Below are positions 1-11,422 of a stretch of DNA of 64,000 nucleotides, one piece after another. Numbering within the stretch: the first letter of the stretch is position 1; every line of letters starts with the position of its first letter. The notes under the pieces were generated by a model. It saw only the letters and a program-made list of their open reading frames with translations, did not search any database and was not told the DNA's origin. Origin of the DNA: Terebella lapidaria (Eukaryota; Annelida; Polychaeta; Terebellida; Terebellidae); the NCBI GenBank assembly GCA_949152475.1, contig OX424563.1, positions 5,243,001 through 5,307,000 on the forward strand, read 5' to 3'. Position numbers and translations under genes: made by a program.

Positions 1-1296
1 TTTACATACTTCTTGTTCACTATCTCATGGGCCTTATAACTTATCAATATCACTCGTGTTCAAGTATTTACACTTAACCATGAGCACAACATAACGTCGG
101 TCAACAGCAGGTCAAGTACCTTATCTACAATTACTGTCGACATTTAAACAGGACCCAAAAATCATTTATTGTACTGGCAATCTGGCATGGAGTTTCATTG
201 GAGATTCAAGTATTTAGGTGTTAATCATTTGCTAGTTAAGTAATAATAGCTTAGATATGATATAAGATAATATAAGACCATGTCATGAGATTATAAGGAC
301 AGTATTACCGGGGTAAATAAAGTGAAGATTATGACATATTTTTCAGCAAAAAAAGGGGGCACTTTTTATAGGATACGAATGGAATATTAGCATCTGTTAA
401 ATTTAGCACTTTTGATAGTGCTGGCATGTTGGTGACCATTTAATTTAGCGTTTTAATCTTGGCATCATATGTTGTGTTTAACAAATTAATATATTAGCGT
501 GCATCAATATTAGCGATTTAAACGAAAAGCTAAAAAAAAGCTAAATAAAAGGACGCTAATAATCTCTGGGTTAAGATTATATGCTGATGTTAATTGGGCT
601 TTTTTTGTACTCATTTTTTGTACTCACGAAACAAAATTCATGAGCACTAAAAAAAAACTAATTCCTTTCTAAATAAATGATCGAAATATCCAGTGATTAC
701 AAAAGACCAATCGGCCTCATGTATTTCTGATGTATCCATCATGAACATCATACATTTAACTATAATATGAACAAGATTTATAGGAAGAACAAAAGTGAAT
801 TGGTGATTGTACCTCAAGTTCCACTCCTTTCTCACGACAGTAATTCTTGAGCCGCGGAATTGCATCCCGAGTCAGCAGGTTTCTTTCCTCCGTGTAATCT
901 GATGGGGAGATTAAATGAATATGTTCAAACTTCTGCAGAAATCCCTATTTATAATTTCAGTGCAATGGTAGAAGTATGATCATGGCGATGCTGAATCGAG
1001 AGACCTTACATAATTGTGATAGTTGAAGGCTTGAACATATAAATTTTATTGTTGTAGTGAATAGTGATCATTACTATATCTGAGTGGATCATTTCATCAA
1101 ATACACAGATCTTAATAACACACACTTTAATAGAAATTTACAGATTGCGTAAGCGCATAGTCAAGCGCATGATCAAGCACAACGGATATACTTCGAATCC
1201 ACTTTTCTTTTAGATCACTAACGAAATTCTCATGTTGTTGTTTGTTTATGTATGTATTTGACCGCTGTCAAACAAAACACTGGTGGATCCACAGGA
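1..1296. other. AT-rich intergenic DNA
   Basis: I see no gene. The open frames here are short and compositionally random. It is mostly unique-looking AT-rich sequence. Confidence 0.6.
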
Positions 1297-1313
1297 GGGG
1301 GGGGGGGGGGGGG
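1297..1313. repeat. poly-G tract (17 nt)
   Basis: Uninterrupted run of 17 G. Other homopolymer or dinucleotide tracts in the window have their own entries where long. Confidence 0.95.
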
Positions 1314-1477
1314 TGCAGGAATATTCACTGTCCCGTGCACTGTATCTGTATACACATGACTGTACTGGGGCATATGACATGAAGCAGCGATATAACCATC
1401 ATCAGTAAACTGGGGACATGTATACATTTTTGTAGAAAATACTATTTATCTGATTCAGTATACGAGCTGTCAGTCCT

Positions 1478-1651
1478 GATAATCCACAACTTCTGATTTC
1501 GCCATTCCTGGGCGATAAATGAGGTGTTGCACACGGCTCGGTAGCTGATTGCGTGTCTGCGCATGTGCGGCCACACTACCGAGTCGTGTGCAAACAAGCA
1601 ATCAGCTCATTTATCGCCCAGGAATGGCGAAATCAGAAGTTGTGGATTATC
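1478..1651. repeat. Long perfect inverted repeat (46-bp arms)
   Basis: The left arm 1478-1523 is an exact reverse complement of 1606-1651 over 46 nt. The 82-nt spacer holds a second inverted pair, TGCACACGGCTCGGTAG against CTACCGAGTCGTGTGCA, with one mismatch. The DNA could extrude as a cruciform and an RNA would fold into a long hairpin. This is typical of a young foldback or MITE-type element, but I could not define a target-site duplication. Confidence 0.85.
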
Positions 1652-1690
1652 ATGTCGATTTGATATGATGCTCAGATCAAATTCCACTGG

Positions 1691-1876
1691 GTGTGACCAA
1701 GGAATTCTACTACATAATTTGATGCAGAAGAGATCGCAGGACAATCTGGTGCCAGGTAGATGCAATCTGAGGCTTGGTCACACTCGAAGTGTAAACCAGT
1801 ACGAGACCTGTGCACGCTTGAACCTGTGTCCTACTCACGCCTCCGGCGTTCGAGAGAGTGGGACACCTGGGTTTAC
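1691..1876. repeat. Structured inverted-repeat segment
   Basis: GTGTGACCAAG (1691-1701) is matched inversely by CTTGGTCACAC (1773-1783). Directly after comes a nested hairpin: outer arms GTAAACC (1791-1797) and GGTTTAC (1870-1876), inner arms GTCCTACTC (1828-1836) and GAGTGGGAC (1856-1864, one G-T pair), and an apical ACGCC-TCC-GGCGT stem (1837-1849). It is probably part of the same mobile-element remnant as the 46-bp inverted repeat. No coding capacity. Confidence 0.6.
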
Positions 1877-2303
1877 AACTGACATTGGTAGACTATCATA
1901 GTCTAAAATTCTGAAATTTGATGAAAAATTGCGGCTTACACATACACAATTTCAAGTTGGCAATGACATTTTGGCTTGTGTGGAGTGTGCGTGTGGAGGG
2001 GGCGATAATAGGGTGTTTTGAGGGGTACCTGTGAAAGTTGAGCTGAGAAAAATGCAAACGACGTTTGACTGTTGCTCCGGCAAATTATCCAAGTCACCAC
2101 GACAAATCCGATCGACGTCGGACTCTGTTGTGCTTCCTGTCTGCGCCATTGTTGTTGGAATGTTAACGAAATTCGCCTGTCTTCATCATTGGAAATTTGC
2201 AACTTTTTCACTCGTCTACAAAAAGCATAAACTGGCGTTGCCATGCAGCTTTTGACAGATTGTTTACATTCTGTCAAAAAAACGAGCTACCATTCGCCAG
2301 GTG

Positions 2304-2571
2304 TCAGGACAAAAGGTAACAGGAAGATTCGTACCCGAGAGGATTCGTACCCGCTCAAAAAGGAAGATTCGTACCCATTCTCGAGAAGATTCGTACCCTG
2401 TTCAATTGGAAGATTCGTACCCAATGGAAGCAGTAGGCCTATTTGACCAACTGACTAGGGCTGATTTGATCAACTGACTGGGCTTCGTACCCATACGAGC
2501 TCTAATAAACGATGGATATACTAACACCGATATGGTATGTGATGTATGTAGGCCTACTCCTTTTGTCCTGA
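2304..2571. mobile_element. Small MITE-like element with 13-bp terminal inverted repeats
   Basis: TCAGGACAAAAGG at 2304-2316 is exactly inverted at 2559-2571. The 268-bp element carries five copies of GATTCGTACCC (2326, 2342, 2366, 2388, 2412) spaced 16-24 bp apart, with a partial sixth (TTCGTACCC) near 2485. There is no open reading frame of note and no clear target-site duplication. Classification as a MITE is inferred. Confidence 0.6.
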
Positions 2572-3130
2572 GCGGATTATAAGTAGGCTGCTATATACTA
2601 CTCCACGCCTCGTTGCACAGAACACTGGCCAAGAATGGTTATCACCAATTAGTTCCCACACATTCTTAAAGTTCTTAAAATAACATTGTCACTTCGCAGA
2701 AAAACACACCAGCCTAGACTGCTAGAATAACACTGTAGCTATACCAGAGAGTATAGTTCGGTACTCTCTGGCTATACCATTATTGGACATCCACGTGATT
2801 ATTTAAAATTTCACTGAAATAATTGTCGTTAATTAAGGCCTATATGTTTATTATGAATCACTAAATTTATTCTTCATAAAATGTTCAATTATTCGCCGAA
2901 CTCAACATTTATTCATTTGTTTGTAAAATTCGTTTAACTTGTCTGGTTGTAAATCGATTGTATCGGAAATGGCTCAAACAGATGACTGATATGTATTTCA
3001 AATTCAGCTAACCTGCAATTTGCTTCTGTAATTCCCGTTCCTGAGATTTGGGATTGTGCAAAAATATAACTTTGAGTGATCATGAACCATCACACAGTCA
3101 AAACAAAACATATAAAATAATATATTTATT

Positions 3131-3220
3131 GGGTACGAATCTTCCCTGTGATGGGTACGATACGAATTTTCTCGTCAGGGTACGAATCTTCCAGGGTACG
3201 AATCTTCTTGGGTACGAATC
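3131..3220. repeat. Array of GGGTACGAATC, opposite orientation to the 2304-2571 array
   Basis: Copies of GGGTACGAATC at 3131, 3178, 3194 and 3210, plus a degenerate one near 3153, are the reverse complement of the GATTCGTACCC motif 0.7 kb upstream. A CCAGGACAAAAG sequence follows at about 3230, resembling the terminus of the upstream element. The two arrays probably belong to one foldback element or to two related insertions. Confidence 0.6.
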
Positions 3221-3719
3221 TTCTAGAAACCAGGACAAAAGAGGTGAACATTCGCTAGAGGGCAATAGCAACACTGGATGTTTATCACATACTCACTAGG
3301 TGGCGGGACTTAATTTCTTCTCTTAAAACCTTTTTTTATTCACAAGGTGGCAGCACCAACGTAAATTGCCCAAAACAACGTCGATGGAAGTTACTTTTAC
3401 ATCTAGTGTGATTGACATGCTTAGCCTACTCAGGACCCATATGAGTTTAGAAGCTAGATATATTCATACGTTTCACAATATAGATTCTATATAATAAACC
3501 TATAGATTTTGAGGTCCTGGAATCAATTGGATTATAGGTGACCTGTGCAGGGTCATGTGATTATGACTATGATAACACAGACATTTATTAATCATAGGAT
3601 ATTTTATTGAAGGCTATCACATTTTCTTGGTATAAAATGTGTGTTGGGGATGGAAGGGGGCCCATTGTACACATGACCACATACTTGATTATTGAATGTA
3701 CATGTACTCCCATAGATAA

Positions 3720-3946
3720 GATTGCAGCAACCAAAAGTCAAAAAGTCGAAAAAGTAAAATAAAAAAACGTCAAATAAAAAAACAAAATTTTTTTGTTCGA
3801 AAAAAAACGAAAAGTAAAAAAAAGAAGTAAAAAAAAAAAGGAAAGTCGAAAAGAAGGGAAAGTAAGAAAAACAAGAATCACAAACTCAAGGTCAAAAAGT
3901 CAAATTTGAAAAATTCGAAATTTCGAACAAAAATTCGAAAAAAAAA
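3720..3946. repeat. Purine-rich AAAAGTCGAAA low-complexity tract
   Basis: A-rich sequence with recurrent AAAGTCGAAAAAG-like words. A similar tract lies at about 5627-5690, so the low-complexity DNA brackets the composite element at 3947-5626. Confidence 0.7.
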
Positions 3947-5626
3947 TAGCCTAAAGGCTAAAAAACGTTAACGGACAATATATGATTTATATTTCAAATA
4001 TTAGCCTTTTTGTCCCGTGACCTTAAAAATAAGGTCGCAAGGATATCCAGCATACGTCATTTCCTATATATGTCCACAATTTATTCCCAAGCTGTAAAGT
4101 CGTTAATAAGCGAAACATTAGCCATTTTGTGTTCCGACTTGGACAATAAGGTGACCTTGAAAATGAAGTGAAAGGTCAAATTCAAGGTCATCACAATATT
4201 AGGTGTACCTCATTTCCTATATGTCCACAATTGATTCCCAAGCTATGAAGTTGATAAGAAGTGAGATATTAACCATTTTGTTTGTTGACCTTGGAGAGAA
4301 GTCAAAGATCAAGTTCAAGGTAATGACATTTTTCAGCATATTTCACCTCCTATATGTGCACATTTGATTCCTATGCTGTAAAGTCGATAATAAGCAAGAT
4401 ATTAGCCATTTTATTCTCCGATCTTGAAAGTGAGGTCAAACGTCAAGTTCAAGGTCATGACAATATCCATCATATCATTTCCTATATGTCCAAAATTGAT
4501 TCGTAAGCTGTAAGGTCCATGATAAACGAGATATTAGCCATTTTGTGCTTTGACCTTGAAAACAAACTCAAAGGTAAAATTCAAAGTCATCAAAATATTC
4601 AGCATACATTATTTCCTATATGTCCACAATTGATTCCCAACGTGTGAAGTCGATAATGAGCAAGATATCAGCCATTTTAAGCTCTGAACTCGAAAATGAG
4701 GTCAAAGGTAAAATTCAAGGTAATGATAATATTCAGCTCATATCATTTCCTATATGTGCAATTGATTCCTAATCTGTAAAGTCGACTGTAAAGTCATTTT
4801 ATGCTCTGACCTTGAAAATGAGGTCAAAGGTCAAGTTCAAGATCATGGCAATATTCAGCATAATATTATTTCATATATGTCCATAATTGATTCGTAAGCT
4901 GTAAAGTCGATAAAAAGCGAGATATTAGCCATTTCGTGCTCTTAATCTTACCTTAAAAAACAAGGTCGACGGTTAAATTCAAGGTCATCAAAACATTTAG
5001 CATACATCATTTCCTATATATCCACAATTGATTTCCAATGTCTAAAGTCGATAATAAGCGAGATATTAGCCATTTTGTGCTCTGACCTTGAAAATGAGGT
5101 CAAAGGTCAAATTCAAGGTCACAAAAATATTCAGCATATATCATTTCCTATATGTTCACAATTGATTCCTAATCTCCAATTTCAACATTATGTGAGATAT
5201 TAGGAATAGTGTGTCCCATTATAAAGCATAGGATAATTTAACATGGGAAAGTCCCATTTGGGCCAAGTTTGGGCCAAAATGGCTCACGTCGAACAATTCA
5301 AAGGCAACGAAACTTATACACATCACAGGGGTACATATGAGGAATGTTATGTATCAAAGAGAAAGAAAAGTTTCTGAATAGATTCAAAGAAATGGCCTCC
5401 AAAATTCGAAACAACATTTTTCATCGAAAATGGCCGCCATTTCGGAAAAAAAGTGAAAATCAGAAAACTAAGAAAAACTTTCCTGGAAATATTTTTGGGT
5501 GTTTTGTGATAAATTTCAGAAAGTTTTGACCGTAAACTTCAAAGATAAATATCTGAACCGACGGACGACGGACGGACAACGGACGCAACGCCATGCCAAT
5601 AGGTTATCGGACCAAAGGTTCGGTAA
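3947..5626 (-). mobile_element. Composite element copy 1 with 134-bp tandem core
   Basis: Non-autonomous dispersed element, inverted relative to copies 2 and 3. Read on the minus strand it starts near 5626 with GGTCCGATAACCT and a GTCC (ACGG) microsatellite. It continues through an AATGGCGGCCATTTT-like block and a CTATGCTTTATAATGGGACA-like block, then about nine tandem units of roughly 134 bp. It ends with TGTCCGTTAACGT and a terminal hairpin (TAGCC-TAAA-GGCTA, 3947-3960). Each core unit has a DR1-like AGGTCAAAGGTCA (for example 5097-5109, 4821-4833) and TCAAGGTCA (5113-5121). There is no coding capacity. The architecture (tandem core, ACGG microsatellite, 3' hairpin) resembles bivalve pearl elements and Helentron-derived non-autonomous elements; that assignment is inferred. 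Confidence 0.75.
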
Positions 5627-5894
5627 TGTGAAAAAAGAAAAGTAAAAAACGAAAAAGTCGAAAAAAAACGAGAATAAAAAAAGAATCGGAAATGTTGAAA
5701 ATATTTATCAGGATTTTGAAAAAAGTAACTAGACGAAAACTTTTTTGGCGCAAACCTTTTGAGCATTGCGGGAACTTTTTTTTACCGTGGTGGGAACAAT
5801 TTAGCCCGAGCGAAGTCGCATGATCTGTGAGAAGACCATGATCACGTGATTTGGCCACGATGTGCCTTCAGTTACATGCTAAAACTGAATATTA

Positions 5895-6267
5895 CCTTTG
5901 CATTGTTCTGAAAACGTTTCCGCCATGCTAAACAGGTTTACGCCATGCTCAAAGGTGTATGCCAAGCTAAAAACGTTTCTGCCATGCTTAAAATGTTTAT
6001 AAAATAATTATTCCATGCTAAAACGGTTATGCTAAACTAAAAAGGTTAACGTAATGCTAAAAACGTTTTCGCCTTGCTAAAGTTCATGACACCTTAAAAA
6101 CGTTTCCACCATGCTAAAAAGCTATCCGACTGTGCCATAAACCTGGTTAACAAACTCGGTGAAAAATCTTGTTCATTGGGTTACAAACTCGGTGGAAACT
6201 CCTTCTGAAATTTAAACTTGGCGGATTGGTTCATGTCAAAACTATTTGGGAGCATAGAGCCACCGTA
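5895..6267 (+). repeat. Dispersed repeat with 20-21-bp minisatellite head and conserved tail, copy 1
   Basis: About ten degenerate units of the type ACGTTTCCGCCATGCTAAAA (5895-6130) are followed by a unique tail with TTAACAAACTCGGTGAAAA, ACTTGGCGGATTG and AGAGCCACCGTA. The same head-and-tail order recurs at 54165-54616. Copy 1 has an internal duplication of the AACAAACTCGGTG segment. No coding function seen. Confidence 0.75.
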
Positions 6268-6342
6268 ATTTACTCTATCCACAACATTTTTATCAGAACT
6301 TTCTGCAAAGAAATTGTGAACATGCATTTGTATCTACATCAT

Positions 6343-6387
6343 ATCACCAGAAACCCATACGAGAGTTCTCTTATGGGTTTCTGATAT
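6343..6387. repeat. Perfect 12-bp hairpin CAGAAACCCATA/TATGGGTTTCTG
   Basis: CAGAAACCCATA (6348-6359) and TATGGGTTTCTG (6372-6383) are separated by CGAGAGTTCTCT. A closely similar hairpin occurs at 51939-51968 inside another repeat, so the motif belongs to a repeat family. Confidence 0.7.
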
Positions 6388-6679
6388 CATATATCATGTG
6401 CGTCGAGTGTGGTGGGGTTTTAGACAACCAACTTATCTGCTAGTTGTTCGGATATCTCTATCATTCATGGTGGATCCGGATTTGTTCGAACTGTCAATTA
6501 AGCTATTAGTGATAATATTCAAGAGCTGTTCAGGATATCTGGCTAGCGCTGACGAAACTGCACATATATATCTCTTCAATGCAATGCCATGGAATTCTAG
6601 GGAGTACAGGGCGGGGGGAGGAGGGAAGGGGCATTTTAGCTTCACTTTGGAACATAAACAAATAACATGGACTGGATGT

Positions 6680-6851
6680 CAATATCGCCATGTCACTATT
6701 CCAATGTATTACGAGTGACTACCTTCCCTCGGCAGCAACAAGATATTCAACGCGTGGAGATCTGCTCACGTTTGGAATAGTGTGACTGGGGTTTAATATT
6801 GCTGTGTACGGTCAAAGTGATTCTGCTTTTGCGAAAAGCCGAGTCACACTA
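6680..6851. repeat. Overlapping short inverted repeats, MITE relic
   Basis: CACTATTCCAA (6694-6704) is inverted at 6772-6782, and TAGTGTGACT (6778-6787) is inverted at 6842-6851. GTGTGACTGGG and AGTCACACT match the terminal inverted repeats of the 9928-11422 element, so this may be a degraded relative. Confidence 0.45.
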
Positions 6852-6879
6852 GAAGATAGATACCACACATGCGGGCACA

Positions 6880-9800
6880 CACTTTTCCATTTCCAATTTG
6901 TATCATTGTAATCTGTCATACATTTCTACTGCGGAAATTGACAATTTGGCCGGGAAACTGAATTGGCTGATTATTATTCATATCATCGTCATCTAATCCC
7001 AATCATTGTTTTCTGGTCCCGGGGAGTCAGGATTCTGTGGTCTTTCATTGAGACACCCATGGAGCAAAATCAGTCCCAACAAATTGACACTAGCCATGAG
7101 CAAAGCACAATTCATTTCGTAATGCATTCACATTTCGAATAAACGTCGAGTCTTTAATGTTCTTTGACAAATGACTAGACTGGTAATTTCTGAATACAAA
7201 CTACGGAGCAAATTGATGTTATTGCATCTTCGCCAATAATTAGCCCCAGTTTCAATGCAAATTTGTTTCATTTAGTGTCAATACATCATCGATGTTCACA
7301 CATAATTAAACTGGGAGCAAGACCCATAAAATTATTCTCATTTTTATTTTTTCACACACCATTCATCAATTGAACAAATGAAAGGAAAGTCAATTCATCA
7401 CTATTTGCGAAGCGTCTCGCTCCTATAGCATACAAATATCTATCATTGAGCCATTGTAGAGTAACTATGCATCATCGTTGCACACAAGCATAAACATACA
7501 CTAGAACTTGAATGACTAGGCCAATAATGTCGCGCAGGTGTAACTATCGAAATTTCAATTTTTCGTTAATGCCATCTTCATAATCGGGCCGAATCAGCGT
7601 ATAGGTCTGGCTAATAAGAGTACATGTAACAAGGTCTTCAAATGTTGGCATTCTCAAATCGGCATATTCAGTATATAGATCTAGGCCTAGATCTTCCCTG
7701 AGGTTCGGCTATATGCCAACAAAGATATCATTGTCAAGTGCCATTAGAAGGGAAAGATTACACTTGATCAACAGAGGTATACTAGTAGTACACGTTCTAA
7801 ATATAGGCATGATAAACCCGCAACTTGCGTCCAACTGCTGAAGTTGCGTAGAGAAATTCCTTAGCATTCACGGACACGCTCCTACTTCGCTGAGAAAGAC
7901 AGTCATGTCAAGAGAGGGAGAGAGAAAAGGCGAGAAAGAAGCAGTCGGAGAACGAACAATGCCCCGGCCACCGCTCCAACTGGTGGAGAATCCTGGCCTG
8001 GACAATACCGGGCTCCCGGTCTGCTGCCAGGTCTGTAACGCTTCACGGCGCAGCTACCGGGAATACTTTATCAGCCAATTGCACATTTTGTCGCTGCCTT
8101 CCAGTTATTACTGCTATTTAACACTAAATTTGTCGAGTGAATTGCTGTGAATTCGGTGTGTGGGCCCCGGGGGCTATCCGTCATCAGCCCGTGCGAGTGT
8201 TGCTGGTCTGGGCGACCGATAACGTCCATCACACAGCCACGTATAGCTGTATGGAATCCCAGCCGAAACCGTTACAACGGAAAAATCTCGGCAGACGGCA
8301 GTATGTTTTGCCAAGTTTGGTCAACCCCAGGGACCAGAAAGGAGTCAGGACGGATAAATATCCGTTTAGTAAAGGGGAGAGTGGCCAATTACTGCGGTCA
8401 AAAACTACTGGTTTGAAAACAGCCCTTGATGGATTTTGGGAGGTGCACCATTGAAATTGTGGCACGTAATATGAGCAGACGAAGCGAGGGATTAATGGCG
8501 CCTGATTGGAGTCATTGTGTGAATGGCCAATTACGGAATTAGAGTTCCTAGGTTATTATTAAGGGTCGCCACCGACTTTGGAAATTGATTGATATAAAAG
8601 TTCTCTCTTGTCATTTGCCTTCGTGATCTGTAGGCCTACTTGATTTTCAGTTAACGTCACTGAACGATATTTATTATAGTGCGGTAGATATAAAAAGAAC
8701 TCTCAATTTAAGCCCCATCTTCAAGAATCTGCACAATAATAGCAAGCTACCTGGATGGATGTCTACATCTAGGTTTAATAGAACAAACGTAAGTTATCAA
8801 ATTGAATCCGAATCACAATAAACTACCCCAAACCATTAACCATACAATACAATATCATCGGATGAGGCTTAACCTTGTTACGATCATCATCAGAAACTCA
8901 TCAAGTCATCAAATCTGGTTGAGTAGCCTAGGCCTATCCTTGAATCAAATCGGTATCACTGATATCATGGTTCACTGCGCGACCTCCTCATTTCAACTCG
9001 TATGGGGTGATCATCAAACTTTTTTTTTTTGCATAAACTTATCATCAATATGGCTGCCCCTGTCAAGTCAATCTGCATGATAGCATATAGTGTCTATCAT
9101 AAACGGACTCGACCACTTTCGGACAAGTGCTGACCATTCTGATAATAGGCCTAGATCTACTCTTCAATGTTGACAGGTCACTCGATGAGAGGGCAGTACC
9201 TCTCCATTCATGACTGATCTCACGAGAGAGCCGCTTTACCGTTCCAGTCAGTCGTGTGCCTCTGATAACCTCACGACACGTAATTTCCTGTGTATCCCTC
9301 CGCCTAAATAGTTCCCTGTAAGCCATGCGTGCCAAGACGGAGTAGTCAGTGTCACAATTATCCCCACTTAACGCCTGTTTGCCTCGATTTCAGAGACGTT
9401 GATCGAATTACACGGGAGCCGGCCGCAGGAATTACACCTACTTGACATTTTCTATTCCGGCTAACGACTGGCGCCATATTGTTTTGAAGAAGATTCTCGA
9501 TCTGGGATGCGACCAATCGGAAATCAGTGATCACGCACGATTTGACGCGATGGAAACAGTTGTCGTTATTCTGAATTTAGTTCTCATTTTTCCGGAGCAC
9601 CATCATGGAAGTACGTAAGCGCACCACACAGAATGCGAAATACCCGGGAAAGGTCATAAATACACCTAAAACCTATCAGAAACCAATGATATTCAATTTA
9701 CAATTTCCCAATCTTTGCATGGCAGCGTCAAGTCGCGCGAAACGACTGGTTTCATTTTGTCTTCATGGAGATCAAACTTGTGCGTTCTAACCAACTTGGC

Positions 9801-9927
9801 CTAGGGCCTAGGCCTTGGCTTCGATAGGCTTAGGCATATATTTCATTAATTTATAGGCCTATAACGAAGTGTCTACCTCCAGATCAAAACCACTGGTGGA
9901 AATTGTTGTATAGATAGGTTACTAAAG
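6880..9927. other. Intergenic DNA without identified genes
   Basis: Short random frames only. 7900-8450 is more GC-rich and has several frames of 80-105 codons, but they overlap on both strands and none resembles a known protein. I call nothing here. Confidence 0.55.
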
Positions 9928-11422
9928 GCCCAGTCACACTGGAAATACAACCAAGATACAACGATGCTGCGACCTAAAATTTGTGTAGGCCTAATCGTGG
10001 ACAAATCGTGACATGAACGTACGACTGATCGTAGAGGTAGTGAATGGTCGCAAACAAGAAACTAGTCGCAGCAAGGTCGATGGACATGTTCAAAGCTTCC
10101 AACCTACGATCTCTGGTCGCAAGTTGGTCTTACACATTCGTGCCACCAGTCGAGAAATATGACACCATCAATCGGCCATTGTCTCGCGTTATCGACTAGC
10201 CAAAATGGTCGTGCTTCAACCTGGCGAATAAAGTGGTGCAATCAGTCGTACAACTTCATGATCAGTGCTGTGATTATTCACGACCTGTATCGACTGGTAG
10301 TACGACCTTACGATTGGTGGTACCACCCATTTGGAGCTCCCCGGAACGAGGATAAAACCTGCAGTGGAAAAAAAAACTTTACACGACACACAACATTTTT
10401 CAGCATTTTGTCTAAACTATAGAACTGCAAAATGTGTTTCCTGTTCAAGTTTTGGGCCCTTACAATATCTAATCACACTGACGTGCGTCCGGCCTCGATT
10501 TATCGTACGACTGGTCATTGGTTACAACAACTGGTCGTATGACAGGTCGGTGGTCGCTACGAGTGAAGGCACGACAGGTCGGTGGTCGCTACGAGTGAAG
10601 GTACGACAGGTCGGTGGTCGCCACGAGTGAAGGTACGACAGGTCGGTGGTCGCTACGAGTGAAGGTACGGCAGGTTGGTGGACGCTACGAGTGAAGGTAC
10701 GACAGGTCGGTGGTCGCTACGAGTGAAGGTACGACAGGTCGTTGTCCCTACGAGTGAAGGTACGACAGGTCGGTGGTCGCCACGAGTGAAGGTACGACAG
10801 GTCGGTGGTCGCTACGAGTGAAGGTACGACAGGTCGTTGTCCCTATGAGTGAAGGTACGACAGGTCGGTGGTCGCTACGAGTGAAGGTACGGCAGGTCGT
10901 TGTCCTTACGAGTGAAGGTACGACAGGTCGGTGGTCGCCACGAGTGAAGGTACGACAGGTCGGTGGTCGCTACGAGTGAAGGTACGGCAGGTTGGTGGTC
11001 GCTACGAGTGAAGGTACGACAGGTCGGTGGTCACTACGAATGAAGGTACGACAGGTCGGTGGTCGCTACGAATGAAGGTACGACAGGTCGGTGGTCGCTA
11101 TGAGTGAAGGGACAACAGGTCGGTGGTCGCTACGAATGAAGGTACGACAGGTCGGTGGTCGCTACGAGTGAAGGTACGAAAGGGCGGCGGTCGCTACGAA
11201 TGAAGGTACGACAGGTCGGTGGTCGTTGACGCGGGTCGTACGACTGTCTGCGATCAAACTTTTCAATTCTTTCAGTGATCGTAAAAACCAACTCGTATAT
11301 ACCAGTGCCACCAATCGTTTCAACAGTCGCCACTTGTAGTGGCGATCACTCTGATTCACTCGGTCAGCGAAATTGAAACTAATCGTGCGACCATAAAATC
11401 GTACAACTCTGTGTGACTGGGC
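9928..11422. mobile_element. 1.5-kb non-autonomous element with terminal inverted repeats and minisatellite
   Basis: GCCCAGTCACAC (9928-9939) is inverted exactly at 11411-11422. The interior is rich in GTCG and GTACGAC words and contains the 32-bp minisatellite at 10540-11226. It encodes no transposase. No unambiguous target-site duplication is visible in the flanks (TTACTAAAG on the left, ATTTTAACT on the right). It is best read as a DNA-transposon-derived non-autonomous element. Confidence 0.65.
10540..11226. repeat. 32-bp minisatellite, about 21 copies
   Basis: Tandem copies of a 32-bp unit containing ACGACAGGTCGGTGG and CTACGAGTGAAGG, highly similar to each other. A 31-bp variant with GTTGTCC in place of GGTGGTCG recurs about every two or three units (near 10741, 10836, 10900), hinting at higher-order structure. 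The unit length is not a multiple of three, so the open frames across it are repeat artefacts and not genes. Confidence 0.92.

Noticed and set aside
10331..10979. Open frames of 68-99 codons with repeated VRQVGGRYE-like peptides
   Set aside because: They are produced by the 32-bp minisatellite, whose period shifts the frame in every unit.
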